Position numbers and translations under genes: made by a program
The notes under the pieces: model-generated
Database searches by the model: none
Told to the model about the DNA's origin: nothing
What the model saw: the letters and a program-made list of their open reading frames with translations, nothing else
NCBI GenBank assembly: GCA_030697615.1
Contig: JAUYPK010000151.1
Coordinates: forward strand, 1 to 8,219
Reading direction: 5' to 3'
Source: Microcaldota archaeon
GTDB lineage: Archaea; Micrarchaeota; Micrarchaeia; Norongarragalinales; UBA8480
Length of the DNA stretch: 8,219 nucleotides
Shown: piece by piece, positions 1 to 5,942 of the stretch
Layout: every line of letters starts with the position of its first letter
How positions within the stretch are numbered: the stretch's first letter is position 1

Positions 1-1483
1 GCTGTGCGGCGTGCAACGCCCGTTGGAACCTAGTGTTCGGTAGCAGTATAACGTCTCCTTTTCGGTTTATAATTGCAAACGGGTGAGTCTTGCGAAGCTC
101 CTCAACTTTATGTTCCCCACTTGCGTCAATTGAACCGTAACTTGGTGTTTTTGAAAAGGTATTTCGTGTATTGGATCTTACAAGTTTGGAGTCTACTTTA
201 TACCCTAAAAGTCCACCAACTGCTGCACCTACGCCAGTTAAGCCTAATAGATTTTGGGTTGTGGGTGGAATTAACCTTTTTTCGGGCAAATTTATTGCGA
301 AAAAAGATGCTGCGCCTACTAAGCCGCCCATCATTCCGTCAACGATGGTTGACCCTCTTCTATAACGTCGGCTCTTAAGTACCGTTTTCACATCTTCTTT
401 TAGGTTTGCGTGTAGGTCTTCGTGTTTTACAACAATTGCGCCTTGCGGGATGGAAGGCGAGTCAAAATTTATGTCTACTTCCTCATCATGTACCGCTTCG
501 TCAACTCTAGAGTTAAATGACGGTTCTCGCGTTTTTCCCCTTGCTTCGCTCTCAGCTGGAGCGGAAACGGGTTCGAATATCTCTTTTGCTTTTCCTAGTA
601 GAAATTCAATTGCGTCGTTGTGTTGATTTCTTTTCAACAGTTCAACTGCTTTGTTTTCATGGCCGTGATATTCGCTTAGCAAGTCAGCTGCTTTCTGGGC
701 AGTTGCGCCGAACCACCCGTTGATAACTACGTCTCTTAACTCTTCAAGTGTTTTGAGGTTAACGGTTCCGTTTTCAATGCCTTGCGCTATTCGATGAGAA
801 GATTCTCTATGTGGAAATACCCGCGAAATGCGGCCTATATTATCCCAGCCTGCGCCTGCACTCATAAAAATTTGTCTACGAGCTTCTGGGCTGTAATACG
901 GCGGAGATTCGGAAGTATCAACTGCAGCAGGGGTAGGCAATGGAGTGTCTGGCTTTCCGCTTACTGCGCTGGCTTTTTCCATTAAGTGTTTAAACTCTTC
1001 TACTGTGCTTAGTGGTTCTGATCTTGGTGCCGGAGTTTGAACGCGAGGTCTAACAAGTTCAAGTGGTTTATCGCGTCTAGCGGGTGGCTTTTCCCGGTTT
1101 CCTTGCTGAAGTATTTCGTCAAAACTTGGAAGCGGCGTTACGTTTCTCACTCGCCTAGCTTCTGTGCTTAGTGGTTCTAATCTTGGCGCAGGAGTAGCGG
1201 GTCTTCCGCTTGTGCTTCTTGCTTTTTCCATTAAGTGTTGAAACGCATCTACTACGCCTTTGCTTCGCAGCACAGCGTTTGCAGAAGTTAGTATAGTTTG
1301 CCTTTGTTCTGGCTTTAACCCTTCCAAGTGGCTGCATAGTCTTCCAAGCGCTTCAGGCCATATTTGGTTTCTTAATCCAGCTTGGTGTATTGCCACTGTA
1401 AGTTCAGGAGTCCACCTGCTAGTTTTTCCATGTCTTGATAGGTAGTCATTAGCTTCTCTTATTTCTGCAGGCAATATTGGCAT
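1..1483 (-). CDS. Large hypothetical protein with glycine-rich hydrophobic hairpin (3' end cut by window edge)
   Basis: An unbroken reading frame of 494 codons starts at ATG 1483-1481 and is still open at base 1, so the C-terminus is missing. I do not recognise the family. Residues 1-90 look helical. A Pro-rich linker (about 95-195) carries two kinds of imperfect repeat: F(Q/K)HLMEKA..SG(R/K)P at about 81 and 164, and PAPR(L/S)EPLST at about 98 and 151. Residues 196-305 look helical again. W/Y-T/S-P-E followed by AG and (L/I)GR(L/I) occurs near both 24 and 197, a faint hint of domain duplication. Residues 378-398 and 412-430 form two Gly-rich hydrophobic segments (GMMGGLVGAASFF; GVGAAVGGLLG) joined by a short polar loop, which suggests a membrane hairpin. 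There is no N-terminal signal peptide. It lies downstream of relE in the same direction, after a 113-base gap. The gene is real by length and steady frame; its function is unknown. Confidence 0.8.
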   Translation of the reverse strand, partial: MPILPAEIREANDYLSRHGKTSRWTPELTVAIHQAGLRNQIWPEALGRLCSHLEGLKPEQRQTILTSANAVLRSKGVVDAFQHLMEKARSTSGRPATPAPRLEPLSTEARRVRNVTPLPSFDEILQQGNREKPPARRDKPLELVRPRVQTPAPRSEPLSTVEEFKHLMEKASAVSGKPDTPLPTPAAVDTSESPPYYSPEARRQIFMSAGAGWDNIGRISRVFPHRESSHRIAQGIENGTVNLKTLEELRDVVINGWFGATAQKAADLLSEYHGHENKAVELLKRNQHNDAIEFLLGKAKEIFEPVSAPAESEARGKTREPSFNSRVDEAVHDEEVDINFDSPSIPQGAIVVKHEDLHANLKEDVKTVLKSRRYRRGSTIVDGMMGGLVGAASFFAINLPEKRLIPPTTQNLLGLTGVGAAVGGLLGYKVDSKLVRSNTRNTFSKTPSYGSIDASGEHKVEELRKTHPFAIINRKGDVILLPNTRFQRALHAAQ

Positions 1484-1596
1484 TGTAAATGTTTGTCAAT
1501 AAGTTGAAGGAAACCGAGTGTTAAAAATGTTTCCGCTGTTTTTTTGCGCTTGTTTTATTTTTCTTCTGTTTATTGCCGTTCCGCCTTTTTCGATCA
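1484..1596 (-). other. Gap between relE and the large hypothetical gene
   Basis: An A-rich (minus strand) spacer of 113 bases. A T5 run (1527-1523) followed by AAC might act as a weak terminator for relE or, as TTTTTAA, a poor TATA box for the large gene; neither is convincing. There is no Shine-Dalgarno before ATG 1483. Confidence 0.3.
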
Positions 1597-1866
1597 TTAG
1601 TGTTTTCGTTTGTAAATTACTCCGCGGTGGTCAAGCACTTGTATTTTCAAAAGTTTATTGGCAAAGTCAACGTCTATCAATGTCCTGTAAGTGCCAATCC
1701 TGAACTTGTAATAGTCGTCGCCTTCGTAATGCTCTAAGAAGTGGAATGGGTCGCCGGTTTTTAGTTTTTCCAAGCCTTTTCTAAGCCTGTCAGAGATGTG
1801 GCGGTCTTGTTTGGCTAAGAAATGCTGCACGTCTGGCGACAGTAAAACTTTCCAAACGTCGTTCAT
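1597..1866 (-). CDS. relE: RelE/ParE-superfamily toxin (probable mRNA interferase)
   Basis: An 89-residue protein of the length and layout of archaeal RelE toxins: two N-terminal helices (about 10-37), then a beta sheet ending in YYKFRIGTYR (52-61), the strand LLKIQVLDHRG (72-82) and a basic tail. Members of this family cleave mRNA on the ribosome. The basic and aromatic residues usually important for that are visible as R56, Y60, R61, R81 and Y85. Its ATG overlaps the antitoxin's stop codon (ATGA), so translation is probably coupled and the antitoxin is made first. A ParE-like gyrase-directed role cannot be excluded from sequence alone, but the archaeal aRelE-like C-terminus favours RNA cleavage. 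Confidence 0.88.
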   Translation of the reverse strand: MNDVWKVLLSPDVQHFLAKQDRHISDRLRKGLEKLKTGDPFHFLEHYEGDDYYKFRIGTYRTLIDVDFANKLLKIQVLDHRGVIYKRKH

Positions 1867-2030
1867 ATTTCCAAGTATTCCGCATTAGGGACTTCGCGTG
1901 CTTTTGCCAGGCGTTTTTTAGCCTCTTCAGTTAAGGTTCCCTCTTGTGAGAGGATATAAGTAATAATTGAAACTTCCCTTTTTAGAAATTCAATATCCTT
2001 GTGCATGTGTTCAATTGCAATGTTTTCCAT
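1863..2030 (-). CDS. relB: RelB-like antitoxin
   Basis: A 55-residue acidic and helical protein: MENIAIEHMHKDIEFLKREV, then a middle linker, then TEEAKKRLAKAREVPNAEYL. This is the usual design of short archaeal RelB antitoxins: an N-terminal coiled-coil helix for dimerisation, then a C-terminal helix that wraps the toxin. No DNA-binding fold is obvious, so any autoregulation would rely on the N-terminal helix or the complex. The stop codon overlaps the toxin start by four bases (ATGA). The start ATG at 2030 lies about 27 bases from the centre of a good TATA box, which suggests a leaderless transcript. The assignment rests on size, the LTEEAKKRL-type motif and its place before relE. Confidence 0.82.
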   Translation of the reverse strand: MENIAIEHMHKDIEFLKREVSIITYILSQEGTLTEEAKKRLAKAREVPNAEYLEI

Positions 2031-2052
2031 AGAGTTTATTGTTTTTAACGTT

Positions 2053-2068
2053 CTTTATATCCTTTTTC
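2053..2068 (-). promoter_or_regulatory. Archaeal promoter of relBE (BRE plus TATA box)
   Basis: On the minus strand a purine-rich AAAAAGG (2067-2061) is followed directly by ATATAAAG (2060-2053), matching an archaeal BRE/TATA pair. The TATA centre is about 27 bases from the relB ATG, so the expected start of transcription falls at or just before the start codon. There is no Shine-Dalgarno in the short remaining gap. This suggests that relBE is transcribed separately from the pilin genes and as a leaderless mRNA. Confidence 0.6.
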
Positions 2069-2080
2069 TTATCCGCTTTT

Positions 2081-2932
2081 TTATTGCCGTTCGCTTGGCC
2101 ACATGCATATTCTTAACTGGTGGTCTTTTCGCTGGCTGTCACTTGGTTCTGAGTCAGGCGCTTCATTGAAAACCCTGAATGGCGTAGCAATTGCAAGTAG
2201 TTGCTTTCCTTTTAATGCGCTTGAAATTGAACCACAACCGTTGCTAGTGCCGTCTCCGCCACTTGCGCCGTGAAGAGCAGCTTGGTAAATAACGTCATCG
2301 TCAGCAAGATTAGTTATCAAATATTGCTCTGGGTCATTTGGGTCAATTGGAAAAGGGCGGAAGTTAGAATCACCATCGAGGATTTCAGCGTTGTAGTCAA
2401 ACCCACTTTGTACAACTGGTTTCATTAATTCGTACAACGCACAGCGAAGCGCTAACCTACCTGGTGAATTTGGCCCATCTCTTTCCACTGTGCTGTACTT
2501 ATTGTCAAACTTACCATCGGAAACATCGCGTTTCACCAAGTCAGCAACTGAATTAGAGCGGAACTTCACAAGCTCGCTGCACTGGAGTGGAGCGTCGCTG
2601 CCAAAAACTGGCGGAAGCTCTGTGCTTGTAAGCGTCGATACATCTAGAGAATAAAGCGTTTTTCCAATGCTCTGTACGTAGTTAAGCGAATGTGAACTTC
2701 TCAAAATGCGCGACTGGGCAGTGCCGTAGTCTGATAAGAAAGAAAACATCATTGCAACTGAAAAACTCACAAGTAGCAAAAACATTATGCCGTCGAAAAT
2801 CGCGGCCTGGCCTCGCAGGGGCCCCCGGCGCGGCCCCTTCTGACCCCACGGCGACCCTTGAAGTAAGGTGGCAAACCGGAGGTTTGCAACTCCGCTTATT
2901 TGCAATTTTTTAAATGTTATTTTTGTTTTCAT
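2081..2932 (-). CDS. Class III signal-peptide (pilin-like) protein with palindromic element C translated in its leader
   Basis: A 283-residue protein with a prepilin-type junction LRGQAAIFDGI at residues 39-49 and one hydrophobic helix (about 47-66). Cleavage after G41 by the archaeal prepilin peptidase would leave about 242 residues outside the membrane, including several Cys. The leader before G41 is unusually long. It is basic at first (MKTKITFKK), then residues 14-39 are encoded by a GC-rich palindromic element (2816-2892). No ATG, GTG or TTG lies in frame between the element and the GQ motif, so the start must be upstream (ATG 2932; TTG at codon 10 is the only in-frame alternative before the element). 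It is the last gene of the pilin-like run, 12 bases after its neighbour. It is probably a minor pilin or pilus-associated protein; the exact role is unknown. Confidence 0.82.
   Translation of the reverse strand: MKTKITFKKLQISGVANLRFATLLQGSPWGQKGPRRGPLRGQAAIFDGIMFLLLVSFSVAMMFSFLSDYGTAQSRILRSSHSLNYVQSIGKTLYSLDVSTLTSTELPPVFGSDAPLQCSELVKFRSNSVADLVKRDVSDGKFDNKYSTVERDGPNSPGRLALRCALYELMKPVVQSGFDYNAEILDGDSNFRPFPIDPNDPEQYLITNLADDDVIYQAALHGASGGDGTSNGCGSISSALKGKQLLAIATPFRVFNEAPDSEPSDSQRKDHQLRICMWPSERQ
2816..2892. repeat. GC-rich palindromic element C (family 2), inside the prepilin leader
   Basis: Three inverted repeats in a row, read on the plus strand: AGGGGCC (2817-2823) with GGCCCCT (2832-2838); the weak CCTT (2856-2859) with AAGG (2865-2868); and GCAAACC (2871-2877) with GGTTTGC (2881-2887). 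It shares CCCCTTCTGACCCC (2834-2847) exactly with element D (4234-4247), in both cases as the distal arm of a hairpin whose inner stem differs, and a TGCAAC segment at the far end. D lacks about 35 bases present in C. Base composition is much richer in GC than the flanks. It is read in frame as part of the leader peptide and encodes GQKG in the same frame as D. Confidence 0.75.
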
Positions 2933-2944
2933 TTTTTTTCTTTT

Positions 2945-3538
2945 CTATCTCCATACAATTACATTTAACGTACCAAGGCCATTAACTGGCGAGGTTTGTT
3001 CTGGACATGGAACTGCCAATGGGTAAATTAAAACAACTGCGTTTTTAGGCGCCTTTGTCTTGTCGAGCCTAGCTGCTAAATATTCGAGTTTAATGTCCTC
3101 TTTGTCATTTGTACAAATGTTGTTAGGATTGGGTTCAAGTGAAGAAGCAGCGTCGTCTTCATTGTAAATATTGGAAGTTTCCAAGTTGATACCATGCTGG
3201 CACGACGGTCCGGGGCAGTTATAGTCACAGAACCGCTTTGCAACAACTGCAAATTTTAACCCGATGTTCTCTGCAAATGGTTTCAGCGAAGTTTCACAAA
3301 TGCGTTGAAATTCGCCGGGTTGAAAAGACCCTTTTTGCGTTGCAAGGTAACCTAATTTTTGCGTTGCTTCGCGTTCCTTTAAATCTACATTGCGGCTATC
3401 AACCTGTGCATTTGCATATAGTATAGTGCTTATGAAAAGCAACATGCCTGCCACTATTGGAAAAATACTCGGAATGTCATCTCCAAGCGGACCGATGAAG
3501 CCTCTGCAACTTTCATTTTGTTTTTTTAATTTCATCAT
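2945..3538 (-). CDS. Membrane-anchored pilin-like protein with a non-standard leader
   Basis: About 197 residues from the ATG at 3538, which starts two bases after the upstream stop; the frame is also open from a GTG at 3553 and a second ATG follows at 3535. The N-terminus is basic (MMKLKKQNESCRG) and leads to FIGPLGDDIPSIFPIVAGML, followed by a hydrophobic helix ending near residue 38. The place and shape resemble a class III signal peptide, but the G-Q cleavage site is replaced by a G-P-L-G-D-D motif, so processing is uncertain. The outer domain carries a Cys cluster (RFCDYNCPGPSC) and two further Cys, which suggests disulfides outside the cell. It sits between two pilin-like genes with almost no spacing, so it is probably a subunit or assembly factor of the same structure. 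Family not recognised. Confidence 0.78.
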   Translation of the reverse strand: MMKLKKQNESCRGFIGPLGDDIPSIFPIVAGMLLFISTILYANAQVDSRNVDLKEREATQKLGYLATQKGSFQPGEFQRICETSLKPFAENIGLKFAVVAKRFCDYNCPGPSCQHGINLETSNIYNEDDAASSLEPNPNNICTNDKEDIKLEYLAARLDKTKAPKNAVVLIYPLAVPCPEQTSPVNGLGTLNVIVWR

Positions 3539-3540
3539 CT

Positions 3541-4203
3541 TCACGTTCCACACACTTCATACGCTGGCGGCTCAAATGCACTACAAGCGCTTGCTTCGCT
3601 GTTCTTACAGTCGTCGAAATAAATAAAGCTTTTTCTCGGTGGTAGCTTATCCCTACACTTTACAATTACTAAAAATTTAGTCCGTTGCAATGCATCTCTC
3701 AACGAAGGCTGTAGCTTAACTATACTTTCTCCCCGCGAAATAGTTTCATCTGGAGAAACTTCAACTGCGTTTGAATAAAAGTGCGTTTCAACTTTTTCCG
3801 GGTCGTAGAACAAAGTAACCATGCGCCTACACGACGCGTCTCCAAGTGGGTTCACCACTATGCTCAACTGCTTTTTGTTCGGGTTAGCTGTTTGATGTTC
3901 AGCTATCCACACTTCATACCTCTCTCCAAACTTATCCTTGCTAATCGGAATAGTTGGCTCAAACTTATAAACAACCCTACTATCCTCAACCGGCGAAGCT
4001 AACACTTGGTTGACATTAGACGCAATTATATTCGCAGTTGCCAGCGCCTGTTCGCCGCACAAAGCGCTTTTTTCCAAGTTGCTGATGTTAAGCGCAATAA
4101 AAAATAGAGAGATTATGAAAAATAACATTGCTATCTTAGTTAATATCCACAGTTCAAGCTGGCCTTTTTTCACAGCTAAACGACGCTTGTTTTTTTTCTC
4201 CAT
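3541..4203 (-). CDS. Class III signal-peptide pilin-like protein (KKGQLELW type)
   Basis: 220 residues from the ATG at 4203. A basic leader MEKKNKRRLAVKKG is followed by QLELWILTKIAMLFFIISLF, the pattern of an archaeal prepilin with cleavage after G14 and a helix to about residue 40. The outer part looks mostly beta-strand, with about five Cys toward the end (CRR, VKC, DDC, SAC, VCGT). I chose ATG 4203 because it follows GAGGGG with a six-base spacer and gives a normal leader. The frame is also open upstream to ATG 4272, two bases after the preceding stop, and to GTG 4311; with those starts element D would be translated within a longer leader. Probably a minor pilin; the family is not otherwise recognised. 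Confidence 0.8.
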   Translation of the reverse strand: MEKKNKRRLAVKKGQLELWILTKIAMLFFIISLFFIALNISNLEKSALCGEQALATANIIASNVNQVLASPVEDSRVVYKFEPTIPISKDKFGERYEVWIAEHQTANPNKKQLSIVVNPLGDASCRRMVTLFYDPEKVETHFYSNAVEVSPDETISRGESIVKLQPSLRDALQRTKFLVIVKCRDKLPPRKSFIYFDDCKNSEASACSAFEPPAYEVCGT

Positions 4204-4208
4204 TATGA

Positions 4209-4256
4209 TCCCCTCAGGGGTCGCCAGCGTCGACCCCTTCTGACCCCTCTGCAACC
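4209..4256. repeat. GC-rich palindromic element D (family 2), over the ribosome-binding site of the next gene
   Basis: On the plus strand GGGGTCG (4217-4223) pairs with CGACCCC (4231-4237) around CCAGCGT, and CCCC (4210-4213) can pair with GGGG (4217-4220) around TCA. It shares CCCCTTCTGACCCC and TGCAAC with element C, but the inner stem is different and still paired. On the transcribed strand the GAGGGG (4215-4210) is the likely Shine-Dalgarno for ATG 4203. Nearly the whole 71-base gap between two genes is this element. Confidence 0.7.
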
Positions 4257-4274
4257 AAAAAATTTGATTCATTG

Positions 4275-4955
4275 TTAATCCCGCATGTAGTCTTGCTTGC
4301 TGAGGAAACACATCTTGATAACTGGGTCACTTGCAGCGGTGTCAAAATCTTTTGTAACGCGTGCCTTGTACTGCGTTTCTCCAGGTTCTTTTCCAATCGT
4401 AACTAGTTTACTTGACTGTGCGCTTGTAAGCCCAGGCGGTAACCCGCACCCTTGCCTAGCTTCCTTTGCATCTGGCGGACAGCCAGGGTTGTTAGTTTCA
4501 GAAGTGGTGATTAGGGAAGCGTCGCAAGCATCGTCGGTTTTCAACAGCACTTTGCCAGGTATGTTAATGCAAGTAGTGGCGTCGCGAACAGTGAAATATT
4601 CTTGTTCGTCTTTACTGTAAGAAAGTGGTTCAATTATCCAGCAACCCCCGCCACTAGCTGGACATTTTCCACAGTAAGCCGGTGAATCGTAGTAAACAAC
4701 ACGTATAGCTTCGATGCTCGTCCCGCCGCAACTTGCAAGTTCAATGTCAACTTCGCGCGACGTTGCTGGCGAACCAAGTGCCACGTCTAGCATAATCGCT
4801 TCCAAGCCACGCATTTGACTCTTTAACTTATCCGTGCACTGGGCGCTTTGCGTGTTTTGCAAAACCATAAACGCCAAACCCATACTAGCAACGAGAATAA
4901 TTACAGCAACAACAAGTTCAATTGGACCACTAGCCTGGCCCTTAAAAGGCCGCAT
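4275..4955 (-). CDS. Cys-rich class III signal-peptide pilin-like protein
   Basis: 226 residues from ATG 4955: the short leader MRPFKG, then QASGPIELVVAVIILVAS, a prepilin junction with cleavage expected after G6 and a membrane helix to about residue 32. The outer domain has about ten Cys, including AYCGKCPASGGGCW, and so is probably stapled by disulfides outside the cell. Two in-frame ATGs (4961, 4955) lie at the edge of repeat element A. I prefer 4955 because it gives the usual short class III leader. The frame is also open up to ATG 5063, only seven bases after the upstream stop, in which case element A would encode residues 8-37 of a 262-residue precursor. It is the first of four consecutive pilin-like genes; likely a minor or tip pilin. 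Confidence 0.8.
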   Translation of the reverse strand: MRPFKGQASGPIELVVAVIILVASMGLAFMVLQNTQSAQCTDKLKSQMRGLEAIMLDVALGSPATSREVDIELASCGGTSIEAIRVVYYDSPAYCGKCPASGGGCWIIEPLSYSKDEQEYFTVRDATTCINIPGKVLLKTDDACDASLITTSETNNPGCPPDAKEARQGCGLPPGLTSAQSSKLVTIGKEPGETQYKARVTKDFDTAASDPVIKMCFLSKQDYMRD

Positions 4956-5039
4956 GAGCATAAAGCTCTGAGCTTTATGACTCAGACAAAAACCGCGGTT
5001 TTTGCTGAGGCCTTTTATACCTCTGGCCGAGGTTTTCCT
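4954..5039. repeat. Structured repeat element A (family 1)
   Basis: Plus-strand layout: ATGAGC; hairpin 1 ATAAAGCT/AGCTTTAT (4960-4967/4971-4978); GACTCAGA; hairpin 2 CAAAAACC/GGTTTTTG (4987-4994/4997-5004); CTGAGGCCTTTTAT; hairpin 3 ACCTC/GAGGT (5019-5023/5029-5033) with loop TGGCC; TTTTCCT. Element B has the same fixed blocks in the same order, with different but still complementary stems. In this copy a 9-base closing stem is also possible, TAAAAGGCC (4943-4951) with GGCCTTTTA (5009-5017). On the minus strand it ends at the start codon of the pilin-like gene at 4955. Confidence 0.85.
5011..5019 (-). promoter_or_regulatory. Possible TATA box within element A
   Basis: Minus-strand TATAAAAGG (5019-5011) is a good match to an archaeal TATA box, about 60 bases before ATG 4955, so transcription could begin near 4990 and leave a leader of about 35 bases. 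In element B the same place reads TCTAAAAGG, a poorer TATA, so the motif may belong to the repeat's conserved core rather than be a promoter. Confidence 0.35.
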
Positions 5040-5070
5040 GATTTTTAGAACAGCGCTTTGCATTGTAGCA

Positions 5071-5331
5071 TTAGCTTTTCTTAGTTTTTATTGCCGCGCT
5101 TTTTCTACGCGACGCGGGATATTTAGGAAACTGCTCTACAACCGCATTCTGTGCTTTGCTCCACACTTCGTTGGGAGTTTTTTTAAGCCACTCGGCGTAC
5201 CAGTCGATGAACTTTAAACGCTCGCGGAAGTTACGTCGCTTTTGTTCCTCTAGCTCTGCAAAGTCTATTTTCAAGTCAGTTAATTCGCTCAAGTAAATCA
5301 ACTTTTTCGTGTGGAACTTTAAGTAATACAA
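5071..5331 (-). CDS. Small basic partner protein of the nucleotidyltransferase
   Basis: The open frame gives up to 86 residues, with a charged helical middle (FAELEEQKRRNFRERLKFID), an aromatic stretch (WYAEWLKKTPNEVW) and a very basic tail (ASRRKSAAIKTKKS). There is no ATG. TTG codons at 5331, 5301, 5292 and 5274 are possible starts. The longest overlaps the upstream gene by 56 bases, while TTG 5274 begins one base after that gene's TGA and leaves 67 residues. I give the longest frame and regard 5292 or 5274 as more natural. Tight coupling to the nucleotidyltransferase suggests a paired module, for example target or antitoxin, but no known antitoxin domain can be identified. The basic tail might bind nucleic acid; this is inference. 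Confidence 0.6.
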   Translation of the reverse strand: MYYLKFHTKKLIYLSELTDLKIDFAELEEQKRRNFRERLKFIDWYAEWLKKTPNEVWSKAQNAVVEQFPKYPASRRKSAAIKTKKS

Positions 5332-5881
5332 ATGAATTTGAAAGCTTCGACATATTTAAATTATCTTTGAAGATTTTATATAGGTGCCTCGCGTCTTCAA
5401 TGTCTTTTTCCGAGCCTAGGTAAAGTTTGAAAGCAATTTGTATTTCAAGCGGGGAAATTTTTAATATGTGTTTGTTTAGGCGCAATTCCAAACTATTTTC
5501 AACTGTGTATTTGTCAGTTATGGTTTTTATAAACTTGAACTCCATGTTTGGAAGCGGTTGATTAAATTCGTGAAAACGTAGTCCGCAGCCATCGCAAAGC
5601 ATTTCATAAGCTTCTTTTTCGCTAAAAGCATTCATGCAGTCTAATTCTGTCCTTATTTCTTTCCACAACTCTGCAAATTGTTCAAATGGCATCTTTTCCA
5701 CAAGCATGTCAACATCTTCAGTTGCCCTGCTTCTACCAAAGACAATCGCGACGTAGCCAGAAACCAAGCAGTACTTTACTTTGTGCTTGTCGAGCTTTTT
5801 GCAAAACGAAATTGTAAACCTGTCCAGCGAATTAAGCTCCTTGTCAAGCGTAATGCTCTTTTCAGTAAAAGTAAATTCCAT
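5276..5881 (-). CDS. Minimal nucleotidyltransferase (AbiEii/MNT-like, DUF6036-type)
   Basis: 201 residues. The region SGYVAIVFGRSRATEDVDML (41-60) is the signature of the polymerase-beta-type nucleotidyltransferase fold: a G-x-x-A-hydrophobic-x-x-G helix start followed by R-x-T-x-D-x-D, with D56 and D58 as the likely metal-binding pair. The rest is consistent with the fold (FIKTITDKYTVENSL strand region, then ISPLEIQIAFKLYLGSEKDIEDARHLY, where IAFKLYLGSEKDIEDA resembles the K-x-x-D-x-x-D helix seen in AbiEii-like proteins). Such proteins transfer nucleotides to RNA or protein and often serve as toxins or modifiers in two-gene modules. The start is ATG 5881. It is followed by an overlapping small basic gene, and the pair splits the pilus gene cluster between repeat copies A and B. 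The substrate is unknown. Confidence 0.8.
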   Translation of the reverse strand: MEFTFTEKSITLDKELNSLDRFTISFCKKLDKHKVKYCLVSGYVAIVFGRSRATEDVDMLVEKMPFEQFAELWKEIRTELDCMNAFSEKEAYEMLCDGCGLRFHEFNQPLPNMEFKFIKTITDKYTVENSLELRLNKHILKISPLEIQIAFKLYLGSEKDIEDARHLYKIFKDNLNMSKLSNSFVLLKVPHEKVDLLERIN

Positions 5882-5942
5882 GGAAGATATATTTGAAATT
5901 CAGAAATAGTTATGCTTTTCGGGACACGTGGTTGCCGGTAAA

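Noticed and set aside
1155..1337. 60-codon minus-strand frame with a very basic product
   Set aside because: It is out of frame within the larger minus-strand gene; the basic composition comes from frame-shifted reading.
73..1445. Several plus-strand frames of 60-101 codons at the left end
   Set aside because: They lie opposite the 494-codon minus-strand frame, whose unbroken length explains the region.
1496..1597. 33-codon frame starting at the relE stop (TAATG overlap)
   Set aside because: The overlap looks like a coupled gene, but the product is a short Lys/Asn-rich peptide in an A-rich spacer with no recognisable feature.
1569..5098. Recurring TTATTGCCG(T/C) near gene ends at about 1570, 2080 and 5088
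   Set aside because: Two copies lie at the last codons of genes and one in a spacer; on the transcript they read CGGCAATAA, with no T-run or hairpin, so a shared terminator is not supported and chance is likely.
5886..5895. TATA-like AAATATATC just before the nucleotidyltransferase ATG
   Set aside because: It is only about 10 bases from the start codon, so transcription from it would begin inside the gene.
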